Positions 1 to 8,101 are shown, numbered from the stretch's first letter. The stretch is 64,000 bases of DNA from Vibrio sp. Isolate32 (GCF_022397955.1 NZ_JAKEUQ010000001.1:215866-279865); one strand, 5' to 3'. A program made the numbers and translations. The notes: generated by a model from the sequence alone, not told the origin.

Positions 1-57
1 CGCTTGTAGCTCGGCAACATCTTGGCTTTCTGGGTTGATATCTGGCGTCCTTTTCAT
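1..57 (-). CDS. tnpC: IS66 transposase TnpC, N-terminal fragment (runs off window)
   Basis: The minus strand from base 57 reads ATG followed by 18 open codons (MKRTPDINPESQDVAELQA). It sits directly downstream of tnpB, where IS66 elements carry their large DDE transposase gene. Only 19 codons are visible, so the assignment rests on position and element organisation rather than on any catalytic motif. Spacing from the tnpB stop is about 60 bases. Confidence 0.6.
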   Translation of the reverse strand, partial: MKRTPDINPESQDVAELQA

Positions 58-116
58 GGCATTTATTATACTAAAATCATGCCATTTATGCTTGGTGGAT
101 AAGGCTTTATTATCGA

Positions 117-470
117 TTAAGTCATTGTAAAATCATTTATTTGAACGGGTTTATGGCCGATAATCGTGAAGCCAGAAAGCAGTCTATCAAGCTCGAATTG
201 AGTCAGGGTAAACACTTCATTTTTCTCTTTTGTAGGCCACTTATACTTGGCTTTTTCGAGGCGTTTGTACCAAAGCGCAAAGCCTGTTTTATCCCAGTAC
301 AACACCTTGATTTTGTCGCGCTGTTTTTTGGTTAACAGGAACAGTGCGCCACTTCCCAAAGGCAGGTCGGTGTCACTTTCGATAATCGCCGCGAGGCCAT
401 TGATGGACTTTCTAAAATCGACACTCTCACGATAGAGGTAAATCTCTGGAGCACTGAGCATGCGTTTCAT
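117..470 (-). CDS. tnpB: IS66 accessory protein TnpB (Orf2)
   Basis: This 117-residue protein matches the IS66 Orf2 family. Diagnostic stretches are VDFRKSINGLAAII near residue 17, the KIKVLYWDKTGFALWYKRLEKAKYKWP block at about 53-80, and the LDRLLSG motif near 95. TnpB is a required accessory factor of unknown biochemistry in IS66 transposition. The start overlaps the tnpA stop by four bases (ATGA), implying coupled translation. Length is normal and no frameshift is visible. Confidence 0.9.
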   Translation of the reverse strand: MKRMLSAPEIYLYRESVDFRKSINGLAAIIESDTDLPLGSGALFLLTKKQRDKIKVLYWDKTGFALWYKRLEKAKYKWPTKEKNEVFTLTQFELDRLLSGFTIIGHKPVQINDFTMT

Positions 471-778
471 GATAACGCACCGATGAGTGCAGCAAGATAG
501 ACCGCTGGCGTGCCTTGAGGAATGCTCAGCTCCACATCATTGATGAGAAGTGTCATGTTAGCCGTGGCTATTTGAGCTTGATACTTCATCGTCTTTTCAA
601 CGACCTCTGCTCGCACAAAGCCTTGAGAGATATCCGCTTCCTTGAGTTGCTGGCGTTTGGCATAAAACGTGGAGGGGTTGAGTTCATTGAGCTTACAAAA
701 TGCTAGCGTTGACAATGAACGCGATTCAAATTGCTCGATAAGTGTTTGCCATTCTTGATTGGTGCGTCGTTTTGCCAT
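467..778 (-). CDS. tnpA: IS66 accessory protein TnpA (Orf1)
   Basis: About 103 residues with the IS66 Orf1 layout: an N-terminal helix-turn-helix-like segment (EWQTLIEQFESRSLSTLAFCK then NPSTFYAKRQQLK) and a C-terminal part ending in a leucine/alanine-rich tail. The ATG at 778 is preferred over the upstream one at 793 because a strong AGGAGA ribosome site lies about seven bases ahead of it. It is the first gene of the three-gene IS66 operon and overlaps tnpB. Confidence 0.85.
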   Translation of the reverse strand: MAKRRTNQEWQTLIEQFESRSLSTLAFCKLNELNPSTFYAKRQQLKEADISQGFVRAEVVEKTMKYQAQIATANMTLLINDVELSIPQGTPAVYLAALIGALS

Positions 779-859
779 TTCAAATCTCCTCATAGTTGGA
801 GACTTGATCTTAATTCTTCGTGCTAGGTGATTAGAATGCGGGGTTTATGACGCGCTAAC

Positions 860-1151
860 GAACGATACTCGTAACTGGAAAGAACAGTCTTCTCGAATCA
901 AAAAAGGCGTGGTAACAAAGTCTCTGGGATGGCCAACTCAAGAAATGGACGCCATGTTTGGCTTCAAAAAGCATATTGGTATTTTTCACCCCAAATCAGT
1001 AGAAGGGCACCCGACAAGTATTCCAACTGAATCAATTTTAGATTGGGCTAGAAGGGTTATTGAGAAGCTTAAGATAGACGCTCCCAACCACCTACGGCAG
1101 TGGGTGGTTATCATTAACTTCAGCTTTGCTGCCCTATTTAGTGATAATTAG
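860..1151 (+). pseudogene. 3' remnant of an unrecognised gene cut by IS66
   Basis: From codon 861 an open frame continues to a TAG at 1151 (NDTRNWKEQSSRIKKG, then a GTG at 909). The reading frame is open right up to the inferred IS66 end and has no ribosome site at the internal GTG, which is what a gene truncated by insertion looks like. The roughly 97 residues contain FGFKKHIGIFHP and a helical segment ILDWARRVIEKLK, but I do not recognise the family. Function unknown; the 5' half, if it survives, would lie beyond the far end of the IS. Confidence 0.5.
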
Positions 1152-1173
1152 GAGTAAGTTTTGGGTATGTAAA

Positions 1174-2640
1174 CTACATAGCAGCTTCCATAACTGCCTT
1201 CTTTGCTCCTTTCTGTTCAATATTGATGTATGCCTGAGTGATAGCATCAATTACAGATTGTTGCTGAACAATGGATTGATCGAAGATTGTTTCTTCACTC
1301 AAAAGTGCCTTAATCAATGACTCAATTGAGTCGTGTTTTTTGCAGATTGACAATAAATGATCAGAGAGAGGATCCACTACGTCTATTGGTTGATTGTTTT
1401 CATCAATACCATTGATGTAGCGCATCCATGCCGCAGTGACCAATGCTAAAGCGGTAAAATCATGCTTGTCTTTGGCCAAAATGCCCATCGATTCAATAAT
1501 ACGTTGTGGAAGCTTTTGGCTGCCATCCATAGCGATCTGATGGGTCTTATGTTTTAAATATGGATTTGAAAATCGATTTAAGAGCAGCTCGGAATACTCG
1601 ATGAGATTGATATTATCGAGCTCTTGTAGGGTTGGTTTTTGCTCATTGAGCATAAGCCGACGAGTCATTTCTTTGAAACTAGGATTTTCCATCGTATCTG
1701 AAATGTATTCATATCCGGATAAGTACCCTGTGTAAGCGAGAAAAGAGTGGCTACCATTGAGCATTCTAAGCTTCATTTCTTCATACGGCTGCACATCTTT
1801 TACGAGTGATACACCATCAATTAGCTGCCATTCAGGGCGGCCAGAGACAAAGCTATCTTCAATAACCCATTGTAAAAACGGTTCTGTGATCAGGCCACAA
1901 GGATCAAACTTACCGGTTAATGACTCGATAGTTTTCAATGATTCGTCGGTCATTGCGGGTACAATTCTATCGACCATTGTGCCAGGGAAGCTTGTATGGA
2001 TTGAAATCCATTCGGATAGATCCGGGTCTATCATGTTGGCGTAAGCAATAATGGCGGCTTTCGTTACTTCACCGTTATGGGGCATGTTGTCACATGACAT
2101 GATACTGAAGGCGGGTAGGTTTCGTTCTTTTCTCAAACTTAACGCAGCAACTATTACACCTAAAGCAGATTTTGGAGCTTTGGGATTAGCGATGTCTTGA
2201 GCGATTAACGGGTGCCCTGCATGAAGTTGGCGAGTGTTCGGGTCTACACAGTAGCCTTTTTCAGTAATCGTTAGTGAAACGATCGATACTTGGGGCTCAG
2301 CCATTCTTTCTGTAATAGAGTCAATCCCGTCTAGGTTAGGGTGCATACTATCTATCACTGATTCGATAGTGTGAATATTGGTAGTGGTATGATCTTGTTC
2401 AACGACAGTGTAACGATGGTCTTGCTCTCTCAACTCTTGAATAAAGGGCTTTCCACTAAACAAGCTTACGGTCGTATAGCCCCAATCACTAGGAGTTATC
2501 TGATTGAGTTTGTCTAATACCAAAGCTTGGTGAGCACGGAAAAATGCACCACAACCAATATGAACAATTCGGTTTTTAAGTGACGAGCGATCATAATTTG
2601 AATGTGGTGGCTGATCATATTCTGTTCGACTAGAAGCCAT
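1174..2640 (-). CDS. uxuB: Fructuronate reductase / mannonate oxidoreductase (mannitol dehydrogenase family)
   Basis: This 488-residue protein belongs to the long-chain mannitol dehydrogenase family. The N-terminal dinucleotide-binding motif HIGCGAFFRAHQA lies at about 27-39, followed by the family block ITEKGYCVDP near 125. The middle has SIMSCDNMPHNGE, and the catalytic-domain segment MKLRMLNGSHSFLAY lies near 290. The family reaction is reversible NAD(H)-dependent interconversion of D-fructuronate and D-mannonate. The ATG has a good AAGGATA site. It is the last gene of the gntR-dehydrogenase-uxuB operon, 122 bases after its neighbour. UxuB is favoured over mannitol or altronate dehydrogenase because uxuA, kdgK and eda are close by. 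Confidence 0.85.
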   Translation of the reverse strand: MASSRTEYDQPPHSNYDRSSLKNRIVHIGCGAFFRAHQALVLDKLNQITPSDWGYTTVSLFSGKPFIQELREQDHRYTVVEQDHTTTNIHTIESVIDSMHPNLDGIDSITERMAEPQVSIVSLTITEKGYCVDPNTRQLHAGHPLIAQDIANPKAPKSALGVIVAALSLRKERNLPAFSIMSCDNMPHNGEVTKAAIIAYANMIDPDLSEWISIHTSFPGTMVDRIVPAMTDESLKTIESLTGKFDPCGLITEPFLQWVIEDSFVSGRPEWQLIDGVSLVKDVQPYEEMKLRMLNGSHSFLAYTGYLSGYEYISDTMENPSFKEMTRRLMLNEQKPTLQELDNINLIEYSELLLNRFSNPYLKHKTHQIAMDGSQKLPQRIIESMGILAKDKHDFTALALVTAAWMRYINGIDENNQPIDVVDPLSDHLLSICKKHDSIESLIKALLSEETIFDQSIVQQQSVIDAITQAYINIEQKGAKKAVMEAAM

Positions 2641-2690
2641 ATAAATATCCTTAGATGTAATGCGAATTTGGGAGAGCGAATGAGCTATCG

Positions 2691-2717
2691 AAGTCTCCGA
2701 ATGAGTATTGGAGACTT
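2691..2717. other. Intercistronic hairpin between dehydrogenase gene and uxuB
   Basis: AAGTCTCC at 2691-2698 is perfectly repeated inverted as GGAGACTT at 2710-2717, with an 11-base spacer. It lies in the 122-base gap inside an apparently co-directional operon. No U-run follows on the minus strand, so an RNA-processing or stability element, or an operator, is more likely than a terminator. Confidence 0.5.
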
Positions 2718-2762
2718 AATATGTTGAATAAAAAGTATACGGATGATTGCCAGTACTAAGTG

Positions 2763-3779
2763 TTACTGCATTTTTATCAATGCTTTACGTACTTTTTGTG
2801 GGGCGTTCTCAATAAGTGCAATAGCATCAGGAGCGGTATCGAGAGTGAACTCATGACTGATTAAAAACTCGGTGTCGAGTTTTCCTTGAGCCATCCAGTT
2901 AATCACTTTCGGGAACATTTTGTTATTCAGACGAGAGCCTACAATGGTCAGCTCTTTCTTGATCACTTCGACTTGCTGAAGTGGGCTATCTTCACTAGAG
3001 AAGCCGAGCAAACATACAGTCCCCGCAGGAGCAGCTAACCTCATAATTTCAGGAATAAGAGCAGGAATACATGCTGCGTCAGCGATCAGTGGTACACCTT
3101 GCCCATTTGTCAGCTCCATGACTCGCTGCTCGGTGTTTTCTTGTTTAGGGTTAATGGTATGAGTTGCCCCTAATTGCTTGGCGGTTTCTAACTTTTCATC
3201 AAGAAGATCGACAATTATAGATGGAATACCTAAAACATTAGCAATTTGTACAATGGTTAATCCAATAACGCCTGCACCGTAGATCAATATTGTGTCATCC
3301 GAAGAAGCGTCTAATCGGTTAAACACATTAGCTGCGATACTGTAAGGTTCTATTAAGGTGGCATCTCTTAAGTTGATGTTGTCTGGTAGGGCAATGATAT
3401 TGGCTGCAGGCACGGCTTGAAATTGTGTGAATCCGCCATCGGTGTGAACACCTATCACTTGAAGTTCATTACACACATTCGATCGACCGATTTTGCAAGG
3501 TCGGCATTGGCCACAGCTGATCACAGGGTTCACGACCACTTTTGCTCCAACTTCCAGCCCAGTTAAGCTGTTTCCAATCTTTTCGATAGTTCCTACAAAC
3601 TCGTGCCCAGTGATTCTAGGGTAGGTAGCAAATGGGTTTTGGCCGTGAATGATATGCAGATCAGAGCCACAAATCCCGGCGTACTCTACACGAACTAATA
3701 CTTGGTCATCAGAGAAAGAGGGTACGTTTTGTTCGACGACTTGGTAGTCATTAATTCCATTAACAATAAATGATTTCAT
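2763..3779 (-). CDS. Zn-dependent dehydrogenase, RspB/L-gulonate 5-dehydrogenase-like
   Basis: This 338-residue medium-chain dehydrogenase/reductase resembles E. coli RspB over its whole length. Catalytic zinc ligands are visible in AGICGSDLH (Cys about 37) and GHEF (His-Glu about 59). The structural zinc cysteines form the CGQCRPCKIGRSNVC cluster at about 89-103. The NAD-binding loop YGAGVIGLTIVQ lies near 167. RspB relatives include enzymes acting on L-gulonate or L-galactonate at C5. Beside uxuB and uxuA, oxidation of L-gulonate to D-fructuronate is the most economical role, but this is inferred from context. The start lies two bases after the gntR stop, so the genes are probably translationally coupled. 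Confidence 0.75.
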   Translation of the reverse strand: MKSFIVNGINDYQVVEQNVPSFSDDQVLVRVEYAGICGSDLHIIHGQNPFATYPRITGHEFVGTIEKIGNSLTGLEVGAKVVVNPVISCGQCRPCKIGRSNVCNELQVIGVHTDGGFTQFQAVPAANIIALPDNINLRDATLIEPYSIAANVFNRLDASSDDTILIYGAGVIGLTIVQIANVLGIPSIIVDLLDEKLETAKQLGATHTINPKQENTEQRVMELTNGQGVPLIADAACIPALIPEIMRLAAPAGTVCLLGFSSEDSPLQQVEVIKKELTIVGSRLNNKMFPKVINWMAQGKLDTEFLISHEFTLDTAPDAIALIENAPQKVRKALIKMQ

Positions 3780-3781
3780 TT

Positions 3782-4474
3782 TTAGTTACTCAACTTATCT
3801 ATCACGTTATCGATGTGCTTGATCATTGCCGATTCAGCTTGTTCAGGCTCTCCGGACTTGATCGCGTTGAAGATCGCTTGATGATCGTCAATCCAAATTC
3901 CTTTTGCAGTCGGTTCGTTAGCAATGACTTCCATGCGATCCCACATTTTCCCTTTCATATGTATCGACATCAGATCTTGGTGGAAGATAGTTAATAGTGG
4001 GTTCTGGCAAGCACTAGCGATCGCACAGTGAAACTGTTGGTCAGCATCATGAGATGTTTTATGTCTTAACTCGATACTTGAGAAAAATTGAGACGCATTC
4101 ATCATGTCAAGGCATTGCTGAAGTTCGTTGATCAACTCAGGCGTATTGTTCAGCGCTGCTTGTTTCGCAAACTCACCTTCAATAATTTTTCTAGCCGATA
4201 AAATGTCGTTTGGCGTAAATTCACTCAGTGACGGAGAAGGCAGGTGAGGCTGACTTTGTAAGACGAAAACCCCAGCTCCTTTCTTGATTTCAGCAATGCC
4301 AGATAGCTCCAAATAGACCATCGCTTCACGTATGACGGTACGGCTCACATTGAGCTCTTCTGACAGCTTCCGTTCTGGTGGGATTTTGTCCCCTACGAGG
4401 TATTGCTTAGCATTAATTCGGTTAATGATCTGATTGGCGACGGTTATGTACAGCCTGTCATTTTTTATTGTCAT
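3782..4474 (-). CDS. GntR-family (FadR/FCD subfamily) transcriptional regulator
   Basis: 230 residues. An N-terminal winged helix spans about residues 8-75, with the characteristic GDKIPPERKLSEELNVSRTVIREAM segment. A C-terminal FCD helical ligand-binding domain follows at about 90-225. FCD regulators of the UxuR/ExuR type respond to uronate-pathway intermediates. It heads the minus-strand catabolic operon and faces the divergent TRAP operon, so it probably controls both. Matching FadR-like palindromes lie in the shared intergenic region. The exact effector cannot be read from sequence. Confidence 0.85.
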   Translation of the reverse strand: MTIKNDRLYITVANQIINRINAKQYLVGDKIPPERKLSEELNVSRTVIREAMVYLELSGIAEIKKGAGVFVLQSQPHLPSPSLSEFTPNDILSARKIIEGEFAKQAALNNTPELINELQQCLDMMNASQFFSSIELRHKTSHDADQQFHCAIASACQNPLLTIFHQDLMSIHMKGKMWDRMEVIANEPTAKGIWIDDHQAIFNAIKSGEPEQAESAMIKHIDNVIDKLSN

Positions 4475-4661
4475 GCCTCTACCTTGTTCATAATCGATCC
4501 TTTATGCCGCTAATGATTAGTTGTGCGCCCATCTCTTTTCTCAGTCTATTTAATGGTATTAACCGTGAAAGATGTTGGCTCACTCTGCAGCGTTGTTATG
4601 TATCAATTAAACCATCATTTATCTTAAAGTTATGTGACCAAAGGCATGTTAATACAATGAT

Positions 4662-4676
4662 ATTGTCCAGACCAAT
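4662..4676 (+). promoter_or_regulatory. Putative GntR operator, copy 1
   Basis: ATTGTCCAGACCAAT matches 14 of 15 bases of the reverse complement of the site at 5218-5232. The shared core (TTGGT-STG-WMCAA when read the other way) resembles FadR-subfamily operators with TGGT and ACCA half-sites. Its placement upstream of gntR suggests autoregulation. Confidence 0.6.
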
Positions 4677-4693
4677 TATTTTTATGTGGATTT

Positions 4694-4708
4694 TTTGGTG
4701 TGACCAAA
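4694..4708. promoter_or_regulatory. Putative GntR operator, copy 2 (best palindrome)
   Basis: TTTGGTGTGACCAAA is a perfect inverted repeat (TTTGGT, 3-base centre, ACCAAA). It fits the TGGT-N3-ACCA pattern known for FadR-type GntR proteins and lies 18 bases after copy 1, so the pair could be bound cooperatively. Confidence 0.6.
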
Positions 4709-5154
4709 TATATTTCTACACGGCGTTATATAGCTTCGACAATAGAGTAAATAAGCAGAGCTAAGCGGTGTGGTGTTATTTTTATAGATCGGAAATGGTA
4801 AAACAGGCACTAGGTCAATGATTTACAGGTTTTTAGTAAAAAATCATACTTTATCGTCTTGGAATATTGCACTTCGAATTTGGTTTAGGTTGTATTTTGG
4901 TTTTTAATTTAACCTGTTGTTTTTAATTAACTTTATTTTCATTTTTACTGGGTTGTAAAACTTGACCAAGTTAAATGTTCTTAAAGTGATGCGGAGTTCT
5001 CATCGTGGATTCAGCCCAAATCGAGAAAGGTAAAGCAAGTGTGACAAATAGAGTGATTCGCATAAAAATGACTATTCTTGATCGAGATGTGGTTTTTCTG
5101 GTTGCGAAAGATGAAACTTTGCACATAAAAATTCTATGCTAAGTAGGGTCTTTC

Positions 5155-5170
5155 TGTCACATTTATCACA
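5155..5170. promoter_or_regulatory. Putative CRP (cAMP receptor protein) site
   Basis: TGTCACATTTATCACA matches the TGTGA-N6-TCACA consensus at 9 of 10 defined positions. It is about 86 bases upstream of the dctP start, a workable position for activating a sugar-acid uptake operon under carbon limitation. Confidence 0.55.
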
Positions 5171-5217
5171 CTTAATGTTATTAATTATTGTAAAATGTTA
5201 ATTCAATGTTAGGTTGA

Positions 5218-5232
5218 ATTGGTCTGTACAAT
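5218..5232 (-). promoter_or_regulatory. Putative GntR operator, copy 3
   Basis: ATTGGTCTGTACAAT is the inverted counterpart of copy 1 with one mismatch. It ends about 23 bases before the dctP start, so bound repressor would sit over the promoter or transcription start of the TRAP operon. Confidence 0.6.
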
Positions 5233-5255
5233 AAAAGATAGAAATGGAGAACACG

Positions 5256-6221
5256 ATGAAGCAAAAACTATTGAACGTCGCTATATTAGCGTCTTCTCTT
5301 TTCACTGGAATTGCATCTGCTGCCGACTACACTTTGAAATTTGGCCATCTGGCAAACGATGACAATGTTTGGAACAAAGCTGCCCTACATTTCCAAAAAA
5401 CGGTGGAAGAAAAATCTGAAGGACGAATTGAAGTTTTGGTATATCCGAACTCTGAATTAGGATCTGAGATGGATATCATTAACGGCATCCAACTAGGCAC
5501 GGTCGACCTAACAATCTCGGGGGAATCATTGCAAAATTGGGCACCGAAAGCAGCACTGCTTGCAATCCCATATGCAATCCGTGATAGCGAGCACTTGGCG
5601 GCAGTTGCCAATGGTGAGATCGGTAAAGAGATTGAAGAACAAATCACTCAGCTTTCAGGCCTGGTGCCACTAACTTGGTTCGAACGTGGTTCGCGTAACC
5701 TAACTTCGAATAAACCAATCACAACGCCAGAAGACCTTAACGGTATGATTCTGCGTGTTCCAAATGTTCCAATTTTTGTAAAGGTGTGGGAGCAACTTGG
5801 TGCTAAACCGACTCCGATGGCGTTCTCGGAAGTGTTTACTTCTCTACAACAAGGCACGATCCATTCTCAAGAAAACCCGTTATCACTGATCAACAGCGCA
5901 TCCTTCTTTGAAGTTCAAGGTTATGTGAATAAAACAGAGCACGTACGCAGTTGGATTTACGTTGTTATGGGTAAGCGTCAATTAGAAAAACTACCTAAAG
6001 ACTTGCAAGCTGTGGTTAAAGAAGCCGCTGCCGAAATGCAGGCCTATGAACGAGAGTTATTCCTAGAAGATGAAAGAAAGCTTGGTGAGATATTGCAAGA
6101 AAGAGGGATGAAATTCGTTGATGTCGATCAAGAGGCATTCCGTGAAGCTGCGCTTCCGGCTGTTCGCAAAAGTTTGAATAAAGAGCAGTTAGCGCTGTTT
6201 GAAGATATCCAAAAACTATAA
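5256..6221 (+). CDS. dctP: TRAP transporter substrate-binding protein (DctP family)
   Basis: About 321 residues. A signal peptide of basic residues and a hydrophobic core ends at GIASA|ADY, so the protein is periplasmic. Mature motifs are FGHLAND, ENTMV-type spacing, the ligand-arginine segment MILRVPNVPIF near 155, and GTIHSQENPLSLI near 205, both typical of DctP proteins that bind carboxylates. The ATG at 5256 is preferred over 5244 because GGAG lies seven bases before it. It starts the dctPQM operon. The neighbouring enzymes suggest an aldonate or hexuronate ligand; sequence alone does not define which. Confidence 0.9.
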   Translation: MKQKLLNVAILASSLFTGIASAADYTLKFGHLANDDNVWNKAALHFQKTVEEKSEGRIEVLVYPNSELGSEMDIINGIQLGTVDLTISGESLQNWAPKAALLAIPYAIRDSEHLAAVANGEIGKEIEEQITQLSGLVPLTWFERGSRNLTSNKPITTPEDLNGMILRVPNVPIFVKVWEQLGAKPTPMAFSEVFTSLQQGTIHSQENPLSLINSASFFEVQGYVNKTEHVRSWIYVVMGKRQLEKLPKDLQAVVKEAAAEMQAYERELFLEDERKLGEILQERGMKFVDVDQEAFREAALPAVRKSLNKEQLALFEDIQKL

Positions 6222-6231
6222 GTAACCCTTG

Positions 6232-6249
6232 GGGAGGTGGATACCTCCC
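6232..6249 (+). other. Hairpin between dctP and dctQ
   Basis: GGGAGGT at 6232-6238 and ACCTCCC at 6243-6249 form a perfect 7-bp stem with a GGAT loop just after the dctP stop. Only a few T residues follow. It probably protects or partly terminates the dctP message so that the binding protein is made in excess over the membrane subunits. Confidence 0.6.
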
Positions 6250-6270
6250 TATTTTCTCATGAGGGAAATT

Positions 6271-6807
6271 ATGACGACAATTGTAAATGTGGCCGAAGAA
6301 CAAAAAGAGTCACTCGTTTCGAGAGCCGTAAATCACATTGATCGACTTGCCACTCGCTTTTTTAGTTTTTTTACAATTTGTAGCTTAGTTGCTTTATGTG
6401 GTGTGGTTTTACTACAGGTATTTGCGCGAATGTTTTTAGAAAGTACTCCTGCTTGGACAGAAGAACTTTCTCGCTACTTCTTTATCTATACCGTTGCTTT
6501 TGGCTCTGGATTAGCGTTCAAGTCAAAAGAACTAGTGAGTGTCGATATTATAGTTTCTAGACTAAATGAAAAATGGCAAAGCATATATCAACTAATTGTT
6601 AATATCGTTATTTCTATTTTTATCTTTATTGCTTTGCCAAATGCATTTAAATTTATGAATATCGGTGAATGGCAAACATCACCAGTACTTGCAGTTCAAA
6701 TGGACTACATCTTTTTTGCAAGTGTTCTTATCTTTGCAAACCTACAACTATTTATAGCTTTAGATTCTATAAAAATAATTATTAAACACACAAGTCGAAG
6801 AGGATGA
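6271..6807 (+). CDS. dctQ: TRAP transporter small permease (DctQ family)
   Basis: About 178 residues with four hydrophobic membrane segments (roughly 30-50, 65-85, 103-122 and 142-160). The TPAWTEELSRYFFIYTVAFGSG motif marks DctQ small subunits. It pairs with DctM in the inner membrane to make the sodium-driven translocator. The ATG at 6271, preceded by GAGGG, is preferred over the longer in-frame start at 6229, which overlaps the hairpin. One base separates its stop from dctM. Confidence 0.88.
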   Translation: MTTIVNVAEEQKESLVSRAVNHIDRLATRFFSFFTICSLVALCGVVLLQVFARMFLESTPAWTEELSRYFFIYTVAFGSGLAFKSKELVSVDIIVSRLNEKWQSIYQLIVNIVISIFIFIALPNAFKFMNIGEWQTSPVLAVQMDYIFFASVLIFANLQLFIALDSIKIIIKHTSRRG

Positions 6808-6808
6808 T

Positions 6809-8083
6809 ATGGAAGTCTATATATTATTTTCGGTTTTCTTTATTTTATTAACATTAGGCTTTCCTATTGCAATTACGCTTGGAATAGCATCAATGGCTTA
6901 CTTATTGATGGCCGATATTTCATTAACCGTGATTCCACAAAAAATGTTTGCGGGCATTGATTCATTTGTACTCCTTTGTATCGGTGGTTTCATCCTTGCC
7001 GGAAACTTAATGAATCGGGGAAACATCACCGAACAGATCATCGGGCTAAGTAACGCGATGCTGGGGCATATTCGCGGTGGGCTTGGGCTAGCGAATGTTA
7101 GTGGTTCAATGTTGTTTGGTGGCGTTTCGGGTACTGCGGTTGCTGATACAGCATCGATTGGTTCGGTCATGATCCCAGGGATGGCAAAAAGTGGTTACGA
7201 CAAACCATTTGCAGCCGCGGTGACGGCTGCCTCATCAACCATCGGGCCAATTATTCCTCCTAGCGTACCTATGATCATTGTCGGTACGTTGACCAGTATC
7301 TCGGTTGGAAAACTGTTTCTAGCTGGTGCTGTACCGGGGTTATTGTTGGGTGTGGGGATGATGGCAACGACTTATTTTCTATCGGTAAAACGAGGTTATC
7401 CGAAAGAAAAACGTGCAACTCTATCGGAAATTATTCTTCACTTGAGAACAAGCTGTTGGGCGATTTCACTGACATTTCTAATACTGATTGGCATTGTAGG
7501 TGGCTTCTTTACACCGACGGAAGCCTCTGTCGTCGCAGCGCTTTATGCAATGATTATCGGTATATTTGTTTATAAAGGACTTTCGTTTAGAGATCTTCCC
7601 AAAATACTACTTTCGACTGCGGTTACCACAGCATCACTAATGCTGCTTGTAGGTTTAGCGAATGTTTTTGGATGGATACTAACGTCAGAAAAAATCCCAC
7701 AAATGATAGCATCTGCGATATTAACGGTCAGTGAAAATCCAATCATTGTATTGCTAATCATCAACTTATTGTTGCTGTTGGTAGGCTCGTTCATGGAGAC
7801 CATTGCGGCACTGATCATACTATTTCCTACATTATTAGGCGTAGCGACTGCTGTGGGTGTTGACCCAGTGCACTTTGGTATTATCGCTGTGCTTAACTTG
7901 ATGATTGGTCTAACTACACCACCTGTTGGAGTTTGTTTGTTCGTTGCTGCGGGCATTGGCGGAATTCCGATGGAGAAAGTCGTAAAAGCAATCGTGCCTT
8001 TCCTATTGTGTAATTTAGCCGTGTTATTGATGGTCACATATATACCAGCTGTATCACTTTGGCTACCAAGCGTGTTCTTATAA
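6809..8083 (+). CDS. dctM: TRAP transporter large permease (DctM family)
   Basis: This 424-residue polytopic protein of about 12 membrane segments has DctM hallmarks: GGFILAGNLMNRGNI near 70, SGSMLFGGVSGTAVADTASIGS near 98, ASSTIGPIIPPSVPMII near 140, and a second inverted-repeat counterpart LTTPPVGVCLFVAAGIGGIP near 370. It forms the ion-coupled transport channel with DctQ, delivering ligand from DctP. Full length and intact. Translation is probably coupled to dctQ. Confidence 0.92.
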   Translation: MEVYILFSVFFILLTLGFPIAITLGIASMAYLLMADISLTVIPQKMFAGIDSFVLLCIGGFILAGNLMNRGNITEQIIGLSNAMLGHIRGGLGLANVSGSMLFGGVSGTAVADTASIGSVMIPGMAKSGYDKPFAAAVTAASSTIGPIIPPSVPMIIVGTLTSISVGKLFLAGAVPGLLLGVGMMATTYFLSVKRGYPKEKRATLSEIILHLRTSCWAISLTFLILIGIVGGFFTPTEASVVAALYAMIIGIFVYKGLSFRDLPKILLSTAVTTASLMLLVGLANVFGWILTSEKIPQMIASAILTVSENPIIVLLIINLLLLLVGSFMETIAALIILFPTLLGVATAVGVDPVHFGIIAVLNLMIGLTTPPVGVCLFVAAGIGGIPMEKVVKAIVPFLLCNLAVLLMVTYIPAVSLWLPSVFL

Positions 8084-8101
8084 AAAACTAGAGTTGATGC
8101 A

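Larger units (their letters stand above)
1..859 (-). mobile_element. IS66-family element, partial (left end only)
   Basis: Three IS66-type genes in the order tnpA-tnpB-tnpC lie on the minus strand and run off the window's left edge. The outer end is inferred at about 859 because the minus-strand sequence there begins GTTAGCGCGTC, similar to the GTAAGCGTC end of the complete IS66 copy at 12711. The element is a different IS66 subtype from that copy, since the TnpA and TnpB proteins are clearly diverged. The other end and any target duplication are outside the window. It appears to interrupt the gene whose 3' remnant follows. Confidence 0.8.
4475..5255. promoter_or_regulatory. Divergent control region between gntR operon and TRAP operon
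   Basis: About 780 bases without a convincing gene. It is AT-rich and holds three related FadR-like palindromes, a half-site TGTGACCAAA at 4633-4642, a perfect 6-2-6 palindrome at 4959-4972 (AACTTGACCAAGTT), and a CRP-like site at 5155. An open frame at 4468-4764 has no ribosome site or family resemblance and is treated as chance. Confidence 0.7.

Noticed and set aside
909-1151. An intact 80-residue gene starting at GTG 909
   Set aside because: The frame is open upstream to the IS66 end and the GTG has no ribosome site, so a truncated gene is more likely.
4468-4764. 98-codon plus-strand frame in the gntR-dctP control region
   Set aside because: Overlaps operator-like sites, no ribosome site, and no protein-like composition.
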